NCBI GenBank assembly: GCA_003053925.1
Contig: QBKD01000001.1
Coordinates: 1,178,001 to 1,242,000 of the forward strand
Source of the DNA: Microbacteriaceae bacterium MWH-Ta3
GTDB taxonomy: Bacteria; Actinomycetota; Actinomycetes; Actinomycetales; Microbacteriaceae
Direction: 5' to 3'
DNA length: 64,000 bases
The notes under the pieces are model-generated. The model did not search any database, was not told the origin of the DNA, and worked only from the letters and a program-made list of their open reading frames with translations. Position numbers and translations under genes: made by a program. Every line of letters begins with the position of its first letter. The first letter of the stretch is position 1. Shown in pieces: positions 31,277 through 40,954 of this stretch.

Positions 31277-32778
31277 TGGCGAAAGACGCTCTGCTGGATT
31301 TCGATAAGGCTCTGGAAATCTTCGAACCCGTCATTGGTCTCGAGGTACACATCGAACTATCGACGAAGACCAAGATGTTCTCGTCCGCACCGAACATCTT
31401 TGGCGACGACCCGAACACCGCCATCACGCCCGTCTGCCTGGGTCTGCCCGGCAGCCTTCCCGTGGTCAACAAGGAGGCCGTGCGGTACTCAATTTCGCTG
31501 GGCCTCGCTTTGGGCTGCGAGATCGCCGAAACGTGCCGTTTTGCACGCAAGAACTACTTCTATCCCGACCTCGCGAAGAACTACCAAATCTCGCAGTATG
31601 ACGAACCGATTGCATTTGACGGCGAACTCGAGGTCGAGCTGGACAACGGCGACATCATCACCGTTCCCATCGAGCGTGCTCATATGGAAGAGGATGCGGG
31701 AAAGCTCACCCACGTGGGTGGTTCAACCGGTCGTATCCAGGGAGCGGAATACTCGCTGGTGGATTACAACCGTGCGGGTGTGCCCCTCGTGGAAATCGTC
31801 ACCCGACCGATATTCGGTACCGAACATCGTGCCGGCGAGGTCGCGCGTGCATATGTGTCGACGATTCGCGACATTGTGCGTGCGCTCGGCATTTCCGAGG
31901 CTCGCATGGAGCGCGGAAATCTGCGATGCGACGCCAATGTATCGTTGCGCCTGCGTGGCGCCGAGAAGTTGGGCACGCGCACCGAAACGAAGAACGTGAA
32001 TTCGCTGCGGTCGATTGAACGCGCGATTCGATACGAAATTCAGCGCCAGGCCGCAATCCTCGAGAAGGGTGGCATCATCACCCAGGAAACCCGACACTGG
32101 CACGAGGACACCGGCACGACGTCGCCTGGTCGCCCCAAGAGTGATGCCGACGACTACCGCTATTTCCCGGAGCCCGATCTGCTTCCGATTCGCACCACTC
32201 GCGAAACGGTCGAGGAACTGCGCGCGCTTCTGCCCGAGCCTCCTGCCGCGCAACGCCGCCGCTTGAAGGCCGAATGGGGTTTCACCGACCTGGATTTCCA
32301 GGCCATCGTCAATGCCGGTCTGCTGGTCGAGGTTCGCGAAACCATCGAGGCGGGCGCACAGCCCCAGGCAGCACGCAAGTGGTGGATGGGTGAAGTCAGC
32401 CGCACTGCGAATGAACGCGGCGTCGAGCCCTCGACGCTGGTGACTCCCGAACAGGTCGCCGATCTGCAGTCGGTTATCGATGAAGGAATCGTGAACGACA
32501 AGTTGGCCCGCGAGGTTCTTGTGGGCCTGATGGCGGGCGAAGGTTCGGCTCGTGAAATCATCGAGGCTCGCGGCCTGGCCGTTGTTTCGGACGATACGGC
32601 GCTGATTGCCGCAATCGACGACGCCTTGTTGTCGCAGCCCGATGTGCTCGAGAAGATTCGCGAGGGCAAGGTTCAGGCTGCGGGTGCGGTGATTGGTGCC
32701 GTCATGAAGGCCATGGGCGGAAAGGCCGATGCGGCTCGCGTGCGCGAGCTTGTTATCGAACGCGCCGCCGCCGTCTAG
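31276..32778 (+). CDS. gatB: Asp-tRNA(Asn)/Glu-tRNA(Gln) amidotransferase subunit B
   Basis: Kinase/amidotransferase subunit of 500 residues that activates the misacylated tRNA. It begins with [20 protein letters not shown]. The zinc-binding and catalytic cradle regions are recognisable, as is the signature [10 protein letters not shown]-like stretch ([16 protein letters not shown]). The C-terminal YqeY-like tail domain ends in [25 protein letters not shown]. The ATG at 31276 overlaps the gatA stop; a far longer upstream frame lies within gatA and is rejected. Confidence 0.98.
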   Translation: MAKDALLDFDKALEIFEPVIGLEVHIELSTKTKMFSSAPNIFGDDPNTAITPVCLGLPGSLPVVNKEAVRYSISLGLALGCEIAETCRFARKNYFYPDLAKNYQISQYDEPIAFDGELEVELDNGDIITVPIERAHMEEDAGKLTHVGGSTGRIQGAEYSLVDYNRAGVPLVEIVTRPIFGTEHRAGEVARAYVSTIRDIVRALGISEARMERGNLRCDANVSLRLRGAEKLGTRTETKNVNSLRSIERAIRYEIQRQAAILEKGGIITQETRHWHEDTGTTSPGRPKSDADDYRYFPEPDLLPIRTTRETVEELRALLPEPPAAQRRRLKAEWGFTDLDFQAIVNAGLLVEVRETIEAGAQPQAARKWWMGEVSRTANERGVEPSTLVTPEQVADLQSVIDEGIVNDKLAREVLVGLMAGEGSAREIIEARGLAVVSDDTALIAAIDDALLSQPDVLEKIREGKVQAAGAVIGAVMKAMGGKADAARVRELVIERAAAV

Positions 32779-32852
32779 GGCCCAATATTGCGAAGTGTTG
32801 CGCTGCGTGACGCGGTGTGACGAGACCACTTTGTGGTGCCGTCATGCGCACG

Positions 32853-32858
32853 TAACGT
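32853..32858 (+). promoter_or_regulatory. -10 element of the OsmC-like gene at 32866
   Basis: TAACGT seven bases before the ATG; leaderless pattern. Confidence 0.45.
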
Positions 32859-32865
32859 ATCTTTC

Positions 32866-33408
32866 ATGACTACTTCACTCACCGACATCCTTGATGGAAC
32901 TGACCGCGCAGAGCGCCTTGGTGCAGCTGCTACCGCTTGGAAGGAACGCGTTGACGCGGATCCGGCCAGTGCATACCTGACCTACCGTGCCACGGGTGTG
33001 GGCGTGGGCTCGGTCGCGTCGGAAATCACCGTGGGCAAGCATAAGTTTGTCGTCGACGAGCCTGCGGCGCTGGCCGGCGATGATGTTGCCGCAAGCCCCG
33101 TCGAGTACGCGCTGGGTGCGTTGATTTCGTGCCAGATCGTCGTGTACCGACTGTACGCATTCGCGTTGGGTATCCAAGTTGATGACATCAACATTGTGTC
33201 CACAGCGCACCTCGACGCTCGCAAGCTCTTCGGATTCGACGAATCGGTACGCGCAGGTTTCACCGATGTTCACTTCGACGTGACGGTAACCGGACCCGAA
33301 TCGCAGGAGCGTTACGAAGAACTTCAGGCAGCGGTCGATGCACACTGCCCGGTTTTGGATCTGTTCCAGAACGCGACGCCCGTTACCGCAGCGATTCGTA
33401 AGGGCTAA
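32866..33408 (+). CDS. OsmC family protein
   Basis: Second OsmC-fold protein, 180 residues, not closely similar to the one at 25140. The first family cysteine lies in ALGALISCQIVVYRLYAFALGI and the second in AVDAHCPVLDLFQNATPV. It has an N-terminal extension of about 40 residues. This version resembles the OsmC/YhfA-like redox group rather than Ohr. The ATG at 32866 follows a TAACGT hexamer by seven bases and has no ribosome site. Confidence 0.85.
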   Translation: MTTSLTDILDGTDRAERLGAAATAWKERVDADPASAYLTYRATGVGVGSVASEITVGKHKFVVDEPAALAGDDVAASPVEYALGALISCQIVVYRLYAFALGIQVDDINIVSTAHLDARKLFGFDESVRAGFTDVHFDVTVTGPESQERYEELQAAVDAHCPVLDLFQNATPVTAAIRKG

Positions 33409-33429
33409 TCGTCGGGTAACAATCAGACT

Positions 33430-33461
33430 CATGGCGCACTCCTGTGGGGGAGTGCGCCATG
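33430..33461. terminator. stem-loop terminator after the OsmC-like gene
   Basis: A perfect 13-base stem, 33430-33442 with 33449-33461, followed by TGACTTTTG. Confidence 0.75.
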
Positions 33462-33515
33462 TGACTTTTGACTCATAAATTAAGTTTTGTGGCGCAATCG
33501 CGAATGCTCGCCCAG

Positions 33516-33521
33516 TAGAAT
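33516..33521 (+). promoter_or_regulatory. -10 element of the small membrane protein gene
   Basis: TAGAAT seven bases before the ATG at 33529; leaderless pattern. Confidence 0.55.
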
Positions 33522-33528
33522 TAGAGCC

Positions 33529-33702
33529 ATGAACATCCTTGCCAAAATCGCGTCGTTTGCGCTCTTCGTTGGTTCGTTCCCGGTCATGGGACTCGCGTTT
33601 CGCGTACCCGGCTGGGAAGCCGTCATTTTCGGTGGCGCCGTGCTCATGGCCTGCGTTGCGTGGATGATTCCGCTGTACCTGCTGCCGAAGTACGGCAAGT
33701 AA
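33529..33702 (+). CDS. small two-helix membrane protein
   Basis: Unrecognised 57-residue protein. It has two hydrophobic segments (about residues 3-22 and 31-50) joined by a short RVPGW turn, and ends in the basic tail PKYGK. A leaderless -10 hexamer before the ATG and a strong terminator after the stop mark it as an independent gene. No function can be assigned. Confidence 0.7.
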   Translation: MNILAKIASFALFVGSFPVMGLAFRVPGWEAVIFGGAVLMACVAWMIPLYLLPKYGK

Positions 33703-33715
33703 CAGACTTAAACAT

Positions 33716-33747
33716 AAAGGCCGCCACTCTTTCGAGTGGCGGCCTTT
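33716..33747. terminator. bidirectional terminator between the small membrane protein gene and cspA
   Basis: A perfect 13-base stem, 33716-33728 with 33735-33747, flanked by A and T runs on both sides. Confidence 0.9.
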
Positions 33748-33760
33748 AGTGCTTCGCTAC

Positions 33761-33964
33761 TTAGAGCGCACGAATGTGTGCAGCCTGGGGGCCCTTGTCG
33801 CCCTGGGCGACCTCGAACTCCACACGCTGGTTCTCGGCGAGTGAACGGAAGCCGTCCGACTCGATCGACGAGTAGTGCGCGAACAGGTCAGCGCCTCCCT
33901 CGTCGGGGGTGATGAAGCCGTAGCCCTTTTCGTTGTTGAACCATTTCACGACACCAGTTGCCAT
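33761..33964 (-). CDS. cspA: cold-shock protein
   Basis: Single-strand RNA/DNA-binding protein of 67 residues. RNP1 is KGYGFIT and RNP2 is DLFAHYS, with the starting ATGVVKWFN of the family. It lacks the insert seen in longer actinobacterial forms. A long untranslated leader (about 130 bases from a possible TATACA at 34104-34109) precedes the ATG, as in other cold-shock genes. Confidence 0.97.
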   Translation of the reverse strand: MATGVVKWFNNEKGYGFITPDEGGADLFAHYSSIESDGFRSLAENQRVEFEVAQGDKGPQAAHIRAL

Positions 33965-34109
33965 GGGGTACTCCTTTGGTAATGCTTGAACCGACCATCG
34001 ATCCTTGCAGTCGGTGACAATCAGGTTCGGCACGGGCCGGGAGTGACATCCAACTTCTTCTCTGACACTAGCGCACATTTGAGCTTTTGCACCCCGATGC
34101 AGTTGTATA
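33965..34109 (-). promoter_or_regulatory. cspA promoter and long 5' leader
   Basis: A TATACA hexamer on the minus strand at 34109-34104 would start a leader of about 130 bases before the cspA ATG. No other gene is seen in this gap. Long leaders are usual for cold-shock mRNAs and can act as temperature-responsive structures; a specific fold was not computed. Confidence 0.4.
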
Positions 34110-34184
34110 GACCGACAAACGTTACAAACCCGTGAGAGTTGGGGTGGCGCTGTTAGTCTTATCAGCGTCCCCGAAAGGTCACTC

Positions 34185-34991
34185 GTGAAAACTGTTTCGA
34201 TCGTCATTCCTGCCTATAACGAGGAAGACACCATTCGCACCTGCTTGCTTGCCGCATTGGCGCAGACCGTGCCCGCTCACGAAATTATTGTCGTCAACAA
34301 CATGTCCACCGATGCCACCGTGGACATCGTGCGAGAACTGCAGGCGGCAAACCCCGATGCACCACTTGTGCTTATCGAGCAGTCTGCCGCCCAGGGAATC
34401 ACTCCCACGCGTAACGCTGGTTTTGATGCTGCAACGGGCGACGTCATTGGTCGTATCGACTCGGATTCGGCCATCGAGCCCAACTGGGTCGAGGAAGTAG
34501 CGAAGTCCTACGCGGATGACAGCGTCGCCGCAACCACCGGCCCGGTGCTGTACTACGACATGCCGTTCCGCCGGTTCGGACTCATCGCCGACGACACCCT
34601 GCGCCGCGCGATGTTCAAACTGACCGACGACTACCAGTTCCTGTTTGGCACGAATATGGCCATTCGCCGGGACGTGTGGGAAGCCGTCCGCGACGAAACG
34701 TGCATGGACGAAGAGAACCTCATGCACGAAGATCTGGATCTTGCCGTGCACGTCAATGACGCGGGATACACGATTTCGTATGTGCCCACCATGGTGGCGG
34801 GCATGAGCGCGCGCCGGATGGACGACAGCCCCACCGATTTTGCCGCATATGCAAAGCGAATCGAGACTACGTACAATCACCATGGAGTGCGCTCGCGTGC
34901 GCTGATGATTCCACGCTGGGCGTACCTTGCAATCTATCCCTTGGTGAAAGGCATGCGCTGGGGAGTGCGCGCCGCAAACGCCGTTCGCTAG
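34185..34991 (+). CDS. glycosyltransferase family 2
   Basis: GT-A fold enzyme of 268 residues. It starts [22 protein letters not shown] and has the metal-binding DXD-like sequence IDSDSAIEP. The rest gives [19 protein letters not shown], a typical ED acceptor motif. No clear membrane segments, so it is probably cytosolic or membrane-associated, transferring a sugar to a lipid or surface polymer. GTG start with a GAAAGG ribosome site. It ends in a 4-base overlap with the convergent response-regulator gene. Confidence 0.88.
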   Translation: MKTVSIVIPAYNEEDTIRTCLLAALAQTVPAHEIIVVNNMSTDATVDIVRELQAANPDAPLVLIEQSAAQGITPTRNAGFDAATGDVIGRIDSDSAIEPNWVEEVAKSYADDSVAATTGPVLYYDMPFRRFGLIADDTLRRAMFKLTDDYQFLFGTNMAIRRDVWEAVRDETCMDEENLMHEDLDLAVHVNDAGYTISYVPTMVAGMSARRMDDSPTDFAAYAKRIETTYNHHGVRSRALMIPRWAYLAIYPLVKGMRWGVRAANAVR

Positions 34992-35635
34992 GACTTTTTG
35001 GGCATCCACTCGGTGGCGAACAGGGCCGCCTGAGTGCGTCGCTGCATTCCGAGCTTGGACAGAATTCCGCTGACGTAGTTCTTGACGGTTTTTTCCGCAA
35101 GGTACAGGCGACCGGCAATCTCGCGGTTTGACAGCCCTTCGGCAACCAACGCCAGGATGTCCATTTCGCGGGGAGTGAGGTCGTCCAGCGGGTTCGCGGC
35201 GTCTAAGGCCTCGCGCACTCGACGCATGGCGCCATCAACGGTGACGGGATCCATGATGTTCTCGCCCACTGCTGCCGTGCGAATGGCCTCGATGATTCCC
35301 GAGGCGCGCACTTCCTTGCGCAGATAGCCGTTCGCTCCCGCAAGCATCGCCGCCAGCACCGCGTCATCGTCGTCGTACGAGGTCAGGATGAGGCATCCGA
35401 TGCCCGGGTTCTCGCTCTTGACATCGCGACACACATCCATGCCGCGTCCATCCGGCAGACGGGCGTCCAGCAGGGCCACGCGTGCGCCGCTGGCCACGAT
35501 CAGGTGCGCGGCGTTTTCAGCAACTCCCGCTTCGCCCACCACATGCATGTCGGGCTCTTGGTCAATCAGGTTTGCCACACCACGGCGCACGATCTCGTGA
35601 TCGTCCAGCAGGAATACGCCAATCTTTGTGCTCAT
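34988..35635 (-). CDS. NarL/DevR-type response regulator
   Basis: Two-component regulator of 215 residues. The receiver domain has the acidic pocket LLDDHE and phospho-acceptor Asp57 in LLDARLPDG. The C-terminal LuxR-type helix-turn-helix reads LTPREMDILALVAEGLSNREIAGRLYLAEKTVKNYVSGILSKLGM. It is most like the DevR/DosR group. It overlaps its sensor kinase gene by four bases. Confidence 0.93.
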   Translation of the reverse strand: MSTKIGVFLLDDHEIVRRGVANLIDQEPDMHVVGEAGVAENAAHLIVASGARVALLDARLPDGRGMDVCRDVKSENPGIGCLILTSYDDDDAVLAAMLAGANGYLRKEVRASGIIEAIRTAAVGENIMDPVTVDGAMRRVREALDAANPLDDLTPREMDILALVAEGLSNREIAGRLYLAEKTVKNYVSGILSKLGMQRRTQAALFATEWMPKKS

Positions 35636-37266
35636 TGCTCTCCTTGAGGAATGTCCCAGGTGATGAATGTTCCCTGGGGTTTATTCGCGGTGATGGTGCA
35701 GATGCCGCCAGAATTTTCTGCGCGTGCAGCGAGGTTTGCCAGGCCGCTGCGGCGCGTCGTGTCGCCCAAGCCATCGCCATCGTCAGACACTTCAACGCGG
35801 ATCCGCGACGGTGACACGCGCACGGCAACCGCGGCATGCTGGGCATTGGCGTGTCGGACGATGTTGGCGATGGTTTCGCGCAGCACCGCCTCGATGTCGC
35901 TCTGGTGATCGCTGCCCACCAGGGAATCGATGGGGCCTTCGAACTCCACACGATAATCGATTCCGTGTTCGCCCAGCAGTTGACGAACCATGGTGTGAAT
36001 TCGCGCGCGAAAACTGGTGTTCCCCGGCAGCGAGGGCTGGGACAAATTGAAAATCGTGTTGCGAATTTTGCGAATCGTCGTGTCGATCTCGTCCACCTGC
36101 TGTGACAGCCGCGACGCAATATCGGGCGAGGCGCGGCCCACGACACCATCAATTGACAGGCCGATGGCGAACAGGCTCTGAATAATGTGGTCATGCAAAT
36201 CACGCGCGATACGTTCACGTTCTTCCGTCAGCGTCAGGCGCTGCTCGTTGTGACGCGACAGCGCAAGTTCCCGCGACGACGCGATGATGCGCGCATACGA
36301 GGCCAGCATGGCGCGCTCGGCATCGACAAAGGGCAGACCGTTGTGGGGTCGAACCGCAACGAGCGAACCGATCACGGAACCGTGTGCATTAAGGAACGGA
36401 ACGGCGATGACGGGGTCTGGTGTCATCGCGGAAATTGATTCTTCAATGGCCGCAACATCGAGTTCGTCGGCACGCATCAACATGCGACCCGCATCGCGCA
36501 TGATGTCGCGAATTTCGTCCGTCGCCGTGCCACTCTCTGCCAGCGCCACCGTTTGCGCATCAACGACATATTGCGTTACGACGACCGCGCACTGCATGAT
36601 GTCGGCCACCTCTGACACGACAGAATCGAAGTCGGCGGCGGATAACGAGCCCTCCAGTACGTTACGTGAATTAGCGACGGCGTGTTCACTGAGGGCGCTC
36701 GTCATTTGTTCCCACTGGAATTTTCGTGCGTTCGCAATCGCGCCACCGGCGATGTGCGCCAGTGCGACGATAACTGCCTCGTCGAGGTCGGTAAAACCGC
36801 CGCGCGCACTTTCGGTGAGGTACAGGTTTCCGTATACGACGCCGTCGATGTAAATCGGCACGCCGAGGAACGAGTGCATCGCGGGGTGGTGCTGGGGCAG
36901 GCCCGATGCCGCGGCATCGCTGCTGAGGTCGGCGAACCGCATCGCGTGTTGTTCGGCAACGACAGCACCTAACACGCCTTTGCCCACGGGCAACGCGCCA
37001 ATCGCCTCGATCTCGGTTGCCGTCATTCCCACATGGATGAAGCGTTCAAACACGCCTGCGGGCGAAAGCACGCCGATTGCCCCGTACTTCGCGCCCGTCA
37101 GCCGCCGGCCAATGTCCGCAATTGTGCGCAGCGCGGACTCCAGCGTGAGTTCTTCACTGACGGCGCTCCCCGCGGAAATAAGCGTGGAAACAAGGGCTAC
37201 CGCCTCGTCTTTCTCGAGCTGGTCGAGAACCGACTCGACTAACTGAGAAACCTCGTCGGCCAGCAT
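35632..37266 (-). CDS. GAF-domain sensor histidine kinase (DevS-like)
   Basis: Soluble sensor kinase of 544 residues without membrane segments. Two GAF domains (about 45-182 and 205-340) precede a HisKA_3 dimerisation helix with phospho-acceptor His358 in ARDLHDHIIQSLF, then a HATPase domain (RETIANIVRHANAQHA, DDGDGLGDTTRRSGLANL). The GAF1 stretch GLPQHHPAMHSFLGVPI resembles DevS/DosT relatives, where GAF1 binds heme; whether heme is bound here is not shown. Upstream partner of the response regulator. Confidence 0.9.
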   Translation of the reverse strand: MLADEVSQLVESVLDQLEKDEAVALVSTLISAGSAVSEELTLESALRTIADIGRRLTGAKYGAIGVLSPAGVFERFIHVGMTATEIEAIGALPVGKGVLGAVVAEQHAMRFADLSSDAAASGLPQHHPAMHSFLGVPIYIDGVVYGNLYLTESARGGFTDLDEAVIVALAHIAGGAIANARKFQWEQMTSALSEHAVANSRNVLEGSLSAADFDSVVSEVADIMQCAVVVTQYVVDAQTVALAESGTATDEIRDIMRDAGRMLMRADELDVAAIEESISAMTPDPVIAVPFLNAHGSVIGSLVAVRPHNGLPFVDAERAMLASYARIIASSRELALSRHNEQRLTLTEERERIARDLHDHIIQSLFAIGLSIDGVVGRASPDIASRLSQQVDEIDTTIRKIRNTIFNLSQPSLPGNTSFRARIHTMVRQLLGEHGIDYRVEFEGPIDSLVGSDHQSDIEAVLRETIANIVRHANAQHAAVAVRVSPSRIRVEVSDDGDGLGDTTRRSGLANLAARAENSGGICTITANKPQGTFITWDIPQGEQ

Positions 37267-37269
37267 GGG

Positions 37270-38067
37270 CTAGTTCTGTGTGGTGGATTCCGCGTCGTCG
37301 CCGGGCAACGTCGAGCGCAGGTGAACCGGCTCGATGTCGTGCTGCAGACGCTTTTCCTTGCGCTTCTTTTCGAGGATGTTCAGCGTCTCTACCGCTACGG
37401 CAAAGACCATGGGTCCGTAGATGAACGCCTTGTCCACGTGAACGTCGAATCCTTCGGCGATCAGCATGGCGCCAATCAACAGGAGGAAGCCGAGAGCCAG
37501 CATCTTGATCGTGGGGTGGCGTTCGACCAGTCGGCTGATGGAGCCCGACAGGAAGAGCATGACGATGACAGCAATAACGACGGCGGCGATCATGACGGGA
37601 AGGTCATCTGACATGCCCACGGCAGTGATCACACTGTCGAGCGAGAAGACGATGTCGAGCAACATGATCTGAACGATCGTGGCGGCGAAGGTCGCCGTCA
37701 CAGCACCCTTACCGCCTGCTGCGTGCTCGACGCCCTCGAGACGTTCGTGGATTTCGGAAACGGCCTTGTACACCAGGAACAGTCCACCGCCGATCATGAT
37801 GAGGTCGCGACCGCTGAAACCGAATGAACCGATCTGGAACAGGTCGCTGGTCAGCGACACAATCCAGGCGGCGGCGGCCAGCAGAGCAATGCGCATAATC
37901 AACGCGGCGGCGAGGCCCACCAGTCGGGCCTTCTCGCGCTGGTGTTCGGGAAGCTTGCCCGCGAGGATCGAAATGAAGATGACGTTGTCGATTCCCAAGA
38001 CAATTTCCAGCACCGTCAGGGTGAGGAATGCGAGCCAGACATCGGGGTTCGTAAGAAGTTCGACCAT
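37270..38067 (-). CDS. TerC family integral membrane protein
   Basis: Membrane protein of 265 residues with about seven helices. Acidic residues lie in the first helix region (TVLEIVLGIDNVIFISIL) and in LDIVFSLDSVITAVGM, as in TerC/Alx/YkoY proteins, which are linked to manganese export and tellurite resistance. The C-terminal tail is charged. The ATG is seven bases after TAGAAT, so no leader with a manganese riboswitch is present. Confidence 0.9.
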   Translation of the reverse strand: MVELLTNPDVWLAFLTLTVLEIVLGIDNVIFISILAGKLPEHQREKARLVGLAAALIMRIALLAAAAWIVSLTSDLFQIGSFGFSGRDLIMIGGGLFLVYKAVSEIHERLEGVEHAAGGKGAVTATFAATIVQIMLLDIVFSLDSVITAVGMSDDLPVMIAAVVIAVIVMLFLSGSISRLVERHPTIKMLALGFLLLIGAMLIAEGFDVHVDKAFIYGPMVFAVAVETLNILEKKRKEKRLQHDIEPVHLRSTLPGDDAESTTQN

Positions 38068-38074
38068 GATACTT

Positions 38075-38080
38075 ATTCTA
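38075..38080 (-). promoter_or_regulatory. -10 element of terC
   Basis: TAGAAT on the minus strand, seven bases before the ATG; leaderless pattern. Confidence 0.5.
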
Positions 38081-38101
38081 GGGTCGCCGCGGTAGGCTGA
38101 G

Positions 38102-38188
38102 GACTACCACGGGAGCCCACAAGGGCTGAGAGGAAGCACACGCTTCGACCGTCGAACCTGATTCGGGTCATGCCGACGAAGGAAGGTC
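38102..38188 (+). ncRNA. TPP riboswitch
   Basis: THI-element with the conserved CTGAGAGG near 38126 and ACCTGATTCGGGTCATGCC followed by GACGAAGGAAGG near 38156-38186. It precedes ykoEDC. Thiamine pyrophosphate binding would repress the transporter genes. A downstream hairpin covers the ykoE ribosome site. Confidence 0.93.
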
Positions 38189-38198
38189 TCTCTAACCC

Positions 38199-38220
38199 GT
38201 GCACTTCACGAAAGGTGCAC
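38199..38220 (+). promoter_or_regulatory. hairpin sequestering the ykoE ribosome site
   Basis: GTGCAC at 38199-38204 can pair with GTGCAC at 38215-38220. The pairing would mask the AAAGG ribosome site at 38211-38215. This is the likely expression platform of the riboswitch, acting on translation. Confidence 0.55.
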
Positions 38221-38223
38221 ATC

Positions 38224-38808
38224 ATGTCCTCATCCACATCATTTACCCTGTCGCCCTGGCGCACGGTGGATATCCTCGTCGCCACCGTCGTCGCGGTTGC
38301 CGCCGGCGTTCTGTTTGTCCTCTGGGGGCAGGCCTATGTGCCGCTGAGCGGCGCTCTGACGCTCGTACTACCGGGGTCTGAAGCGCTACTGGACGGCGGT
38401 TGGCTGGTTGGCGGAATGCTCGTTGCGCTGATCGTGCGCAAGCCGGGCGCTGCTTTCGCCGGCGAAATGATTGCCGCGGTGGTTTCGGTGGCCATCGGAA
38501 ACGCGTGGGGCGGTGCGGCTCTGCTGCTGGGTCTTGCGCAGGGTCTTGCTCTTGAAGCGGGCTTCGCCGCTGGTCGTTACCGCCGCTACGGCTGGGGTAT
38601 CGTCGCACTCGCGGGCGTTCTGGCGGGCACGGTACAGGGCACTCTCGAGGTGCTGAATTGGTACGCCGGCGCAACGACCGCATTCACCACCGTCTACATT
38701 GCCTCCGCGGCCATCTCGGGTGTTGTCCTCGCGGGCGGATTCTCGATCCTTGTTGTGCGTGGTCTTTCACGGACAGGAGTACTGCGCACGTTCGGGCACG
38801 CCGCCTAA
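38224..38808 (+). CDS. ykoE: thiamine/HMP transport substrate-binding membrane component YkoE
   Basis: ECF-type S-component of 194 residues with about five hydrophobic segments. It is recognisable by FTLSPWRTVDILVATVVAVAAGVLF and EVLNWYAGATTAFTTVYIASAAISGVVLAGG. It would bind a thiamine precursor such as HMP. The ATG lies after the riboswitch, and a longer upstream frame that runs through the riboswitch is rejected. First gene of ykoEDC. Confidence 0.93.
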   Translation: MSSSTSFTLSPWRTVDILVATVVAVAAGVLFVLWGQAYVPLSGALTLVLPGSEALLDGGWLVGGMLVALIVRKPGAAFAGEMIAAVVSVAIGNAWGGAALLLGLAQGLALEAGFAAGRYRRYGWGIVALAGVLAGTVQGTLEVLNWYAGATTAFTTVYIASAAISGVVLAGGFSILVVRGLSRTGVLRTFGHAA

Positions 38809-38834
38809 ATGACAGCTATCTCAGCGCTCCGCTC

Positions 38835-40220
38835 ATGACTCGTTCACTAGTTCACGCCGATTCCTGGGGTTGGACCTTTGCTGACGCCGACGATGCGACC
38901 ATCCGCGATGTGTCCTTCACCATTACGGCCGGCGAACGAGTCCTGATAACCGGGCCCAGTGGCGGGGGCAAGTCAACGCTTGTTCGCGCCATTGCGGGAA
39001 TCGACGCGGCAGAGTTGGGCACCAGCACGGGTTCGTTTGTTCGTGCCCCACAAACGGTGGGTTTCGTGGGGCAGGAACCCGACGAGCAGATTCTGTTTCC
39101 CACCGTTGCAGAGGACATTGGATTTGTTGCGGAAACCGCGGTCGGAACCGCGGCAGAGGTCGCGCCTCGTGTTCAACACGCCATGATGACGGTGGGTCTC
39201 ACAATGGACGGAAACCGGGGCACGGCGGCATTGTCGGGGGGCGAGAAGCAGAGGGTTGCCATCGCGGCGGCGCTCGCGGGTTCGCCTGATGTGTTGGTGA
39301 TGGACGAGCCCACGGCGGGCCTCGATGTGCCGAATGCCCGTCGTGTTCGTGACGCAGTGCTGCACGCAATTGCGTCACGTGAGGTGGCGCTGGTGATGGT
39401 GGAACATCGACTCGACGAGTGGCGTGATGTCATGGACCGCATTGTTGTGGTCGTCGACGGTCGCATCGTTGCGGACGGGCCGATTACCGAGGTGCTGTCC
39501 TCGCGCGCCGACGAATTACGCGCTTGGGGAGTGCAAGTCCCGGCGTCGGCACCCGAGCCCGCCGAGCCCGCGGGTTCCGAATCAGCCGGCGGGGCCGCAA
39601 ACTCACGTGAAGAGCCGCGCGACATTGTTCTGCGATCGACCCACGTGACAGCGTCGCGGGGTGCCCTCGGTCGGCATATTGCCGTTCCCGATATCGAGGT
39701 TCGGGCCGGTGACTGCGTTGCCGTGATGGGTGCGACGGGCAGCGGCAAGACTGCCGCACTACGCGTGTGGGGTGGGCTCGCTGCGCCGCGTGCGGGCAGT
39801 GTTCAGGTGGCGTCCTTGCATCGACCACCGCATCGAACACGGCCGCGCCACCTCGCAGCCGCGGTGTCCTCAATGTTGCAGAATCCTGCCTATGGGTTTA
39901 TTCATCGCCGCGTAGCGGACGAAGCGCCGGCAGAGCTGCTCGCGGCGCTCGGGCTGTCACACGTGGCTGACCACCATCCGCACAGCCTCAGCGGCGGCGA
40001 GCGCCGCCGGCTCGGAGTGGCAATTGCTCTGGCTGGCACACCGCGCGTGGTGCTGCTGGACGAACCGACATTTGGCCAAGATCCGCATTCGGTGTTCGCG
40101 CTGGTTACAGTACTGCGCGACTATGTCTGTCGTGGCGGCGCCGTGGTGATTGCCACACATGACGAGCACCTGGTGGCGTCGTTAGGCGCTCGGGTCGTGC
40201 AGATGGGTCCCGTCTCATGA
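38835..40220 (+). CDS. ykoD: ECF transporter double ATPase YkoD
   Basis: ABC protein of 461 residues with two ATPase domains. The first has Walker A GPSGGGKST and signature LSGGEKQR. The second has GATGSGKTAA and LSGGERRRLG with Walker B VVLLDEPTFGQ. A linker of about 60 residues rich in Ala/Glu separates them. It energises the thiamine-precursor ECF transporter. The stop overlaps ykoC by four bases. Confidence 0.93.
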   Translation: MTRSLVHADSWGWTFADADDATIRDVSFTITAGERVLITGPSGGGKSTLVRAIAGIDAAELGTSTGSFVRAPQTVGFVGQEPDEQILFPTVAEDIGFVAETAVGTAAEVAPRVQHAMMTVGLTMDGNRGTAALSGGEKQRVAIAAALAGSPDVLVMDEPTAGLDVPNARRVRDAVLHAIASREVALVMVEHRLDEWRDVMDRIVVVVDGRIVADGPITEVLSSRADELRAWGVQVPASAPEPAEPAGSESAGGAANSREEPRDIVLRSTHVTASRGALGRHIAVPDIEVRAGDCVAVMGATGSGKTAALRVWGGLAAPRAGSVQVASLHRPPHRTRPRHLAAAVSSMLQNPAYGFIHRRVADEAPAELLAALGLSHVADHHPHSLSGGERRRLGVAIALAGTPRVVLLDEPTFGQDPHSVFALVTVLRDYVCRGGAVVIATHDEHLVASLGARVVQMGPVS

Positions 40221-40954
40221 AGCGCGCGCATCCTGTGGTGTTAGTCGGAATCATGATGATTCCGGCTGTGGTGTTGTTGCTGACGATCGACGTGTGGACA
40301 CCGGTGCTGATTGGCGTTCCCCTCACCGCCCTCATCGCTGTGACAAACGGCCGCCATACGCCCGTCTTTTCGTGGCGACCCGTCGCGGTGATGGTTGTGG
40401 TGTCTGCCGGTGGTGCTTTCGCCATCAATGCCGTCTATGGCATGCCATCTGGTGCGGCGGTGTGGGAGTGGGGATACTTTCACGTCACCGAGGGCTCGTT
40501 GCAGGTAGCGCTGGCCATGTCACTGCGCGTGTGTGCAATCGCCGTGCCCGCGATTCTGGTGACGCGGCGACTGGACTTTTCGGCTTTCGCTGCGTGGTGT
40601 GCGGTGTCGCGTGTTGCGCCGTACCGGTTCGTCATCGCGTTGCTCATAGGTATTCGCTTGGTGCCGGTTATTGCGGCCGACGTATCCGAAACGATTTCCG
40701 CTCGCCGTGCCCGAGGCGTGGGGTCGCCGCCATTGGCGCTGGCGATGACCGTTCTCGTTGTGGCCATCCGTCGCGCGATTCGTATGAGCGACATTGCAGA
40801 AATTCGCGGCTTTGCCCGCGCCGATCGCGTATGGTCGCGTTTTGTGCCACTGCGCGCATGGGATTATGGGGTGATGTTCCTGGCGCTTGTCATCACGGCC
40901 GCAGCCGTTGCGGTGTCCGTTGCGTTCGGCCACTGGGATGTGCTGCGTGCCTGA
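40217..40954 (+). CDS. ykoC: ECF transporter transmembrane component YkoC
   Basis: T-component of 245 residues. Hydrophobic N-terminal half with about four helices. The coupling region contains the Ala-Arg-Gly type motif SARRARGVGSPP and later MSDIAEIRGFARADRVWSRF, both typical of EcfT. ATGA overlap with ykoD and overlap with the following kinase gene show a tightly packed operon. Confidence 0.92.
   Translation: MKRAHPVVLVGIMMIPAVVLLLTIDVWTPVLIGVPLTALIAVTNGRHTPVFSWRPVAVMVVVSAGGAFAINAVYGMPSGAAVWEWGYFHVTEGSLQVALAMSLRVCAIAVPAILVTRRLDFSAFAAWCAVSRVAPYRFVIALLIGIRLVPVIAADVSETISARRARGVGSPPLALAMTVLVVAIRRAIRMSDIAEIRGFARADRVWSRFVPLRAWDYGVMFLALVITAAAVAVSVAFGHWDVLRA

Noticed and set aside
33761-34207. 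148-codon extended form of the cold-shock gene
   Set aside because: The family starts at [10 protein letters not shown]; the extra codons lie in the untranslated leader.
37951-38101. Manganese riboswitch (yybP-ykoY) upstream of terC
   Set aside because: The terC ATG follows a TAGAAT hexamer by only seven bases, which leaves no room for a leader, and no conserved riboswitch core was seen.
38170-38808. Longer YkoE starting at ATG 38170
   Set aside because: This start lies inside the TPP riboswitch; ATG 38224 has the masked AAAGG ribosome site.
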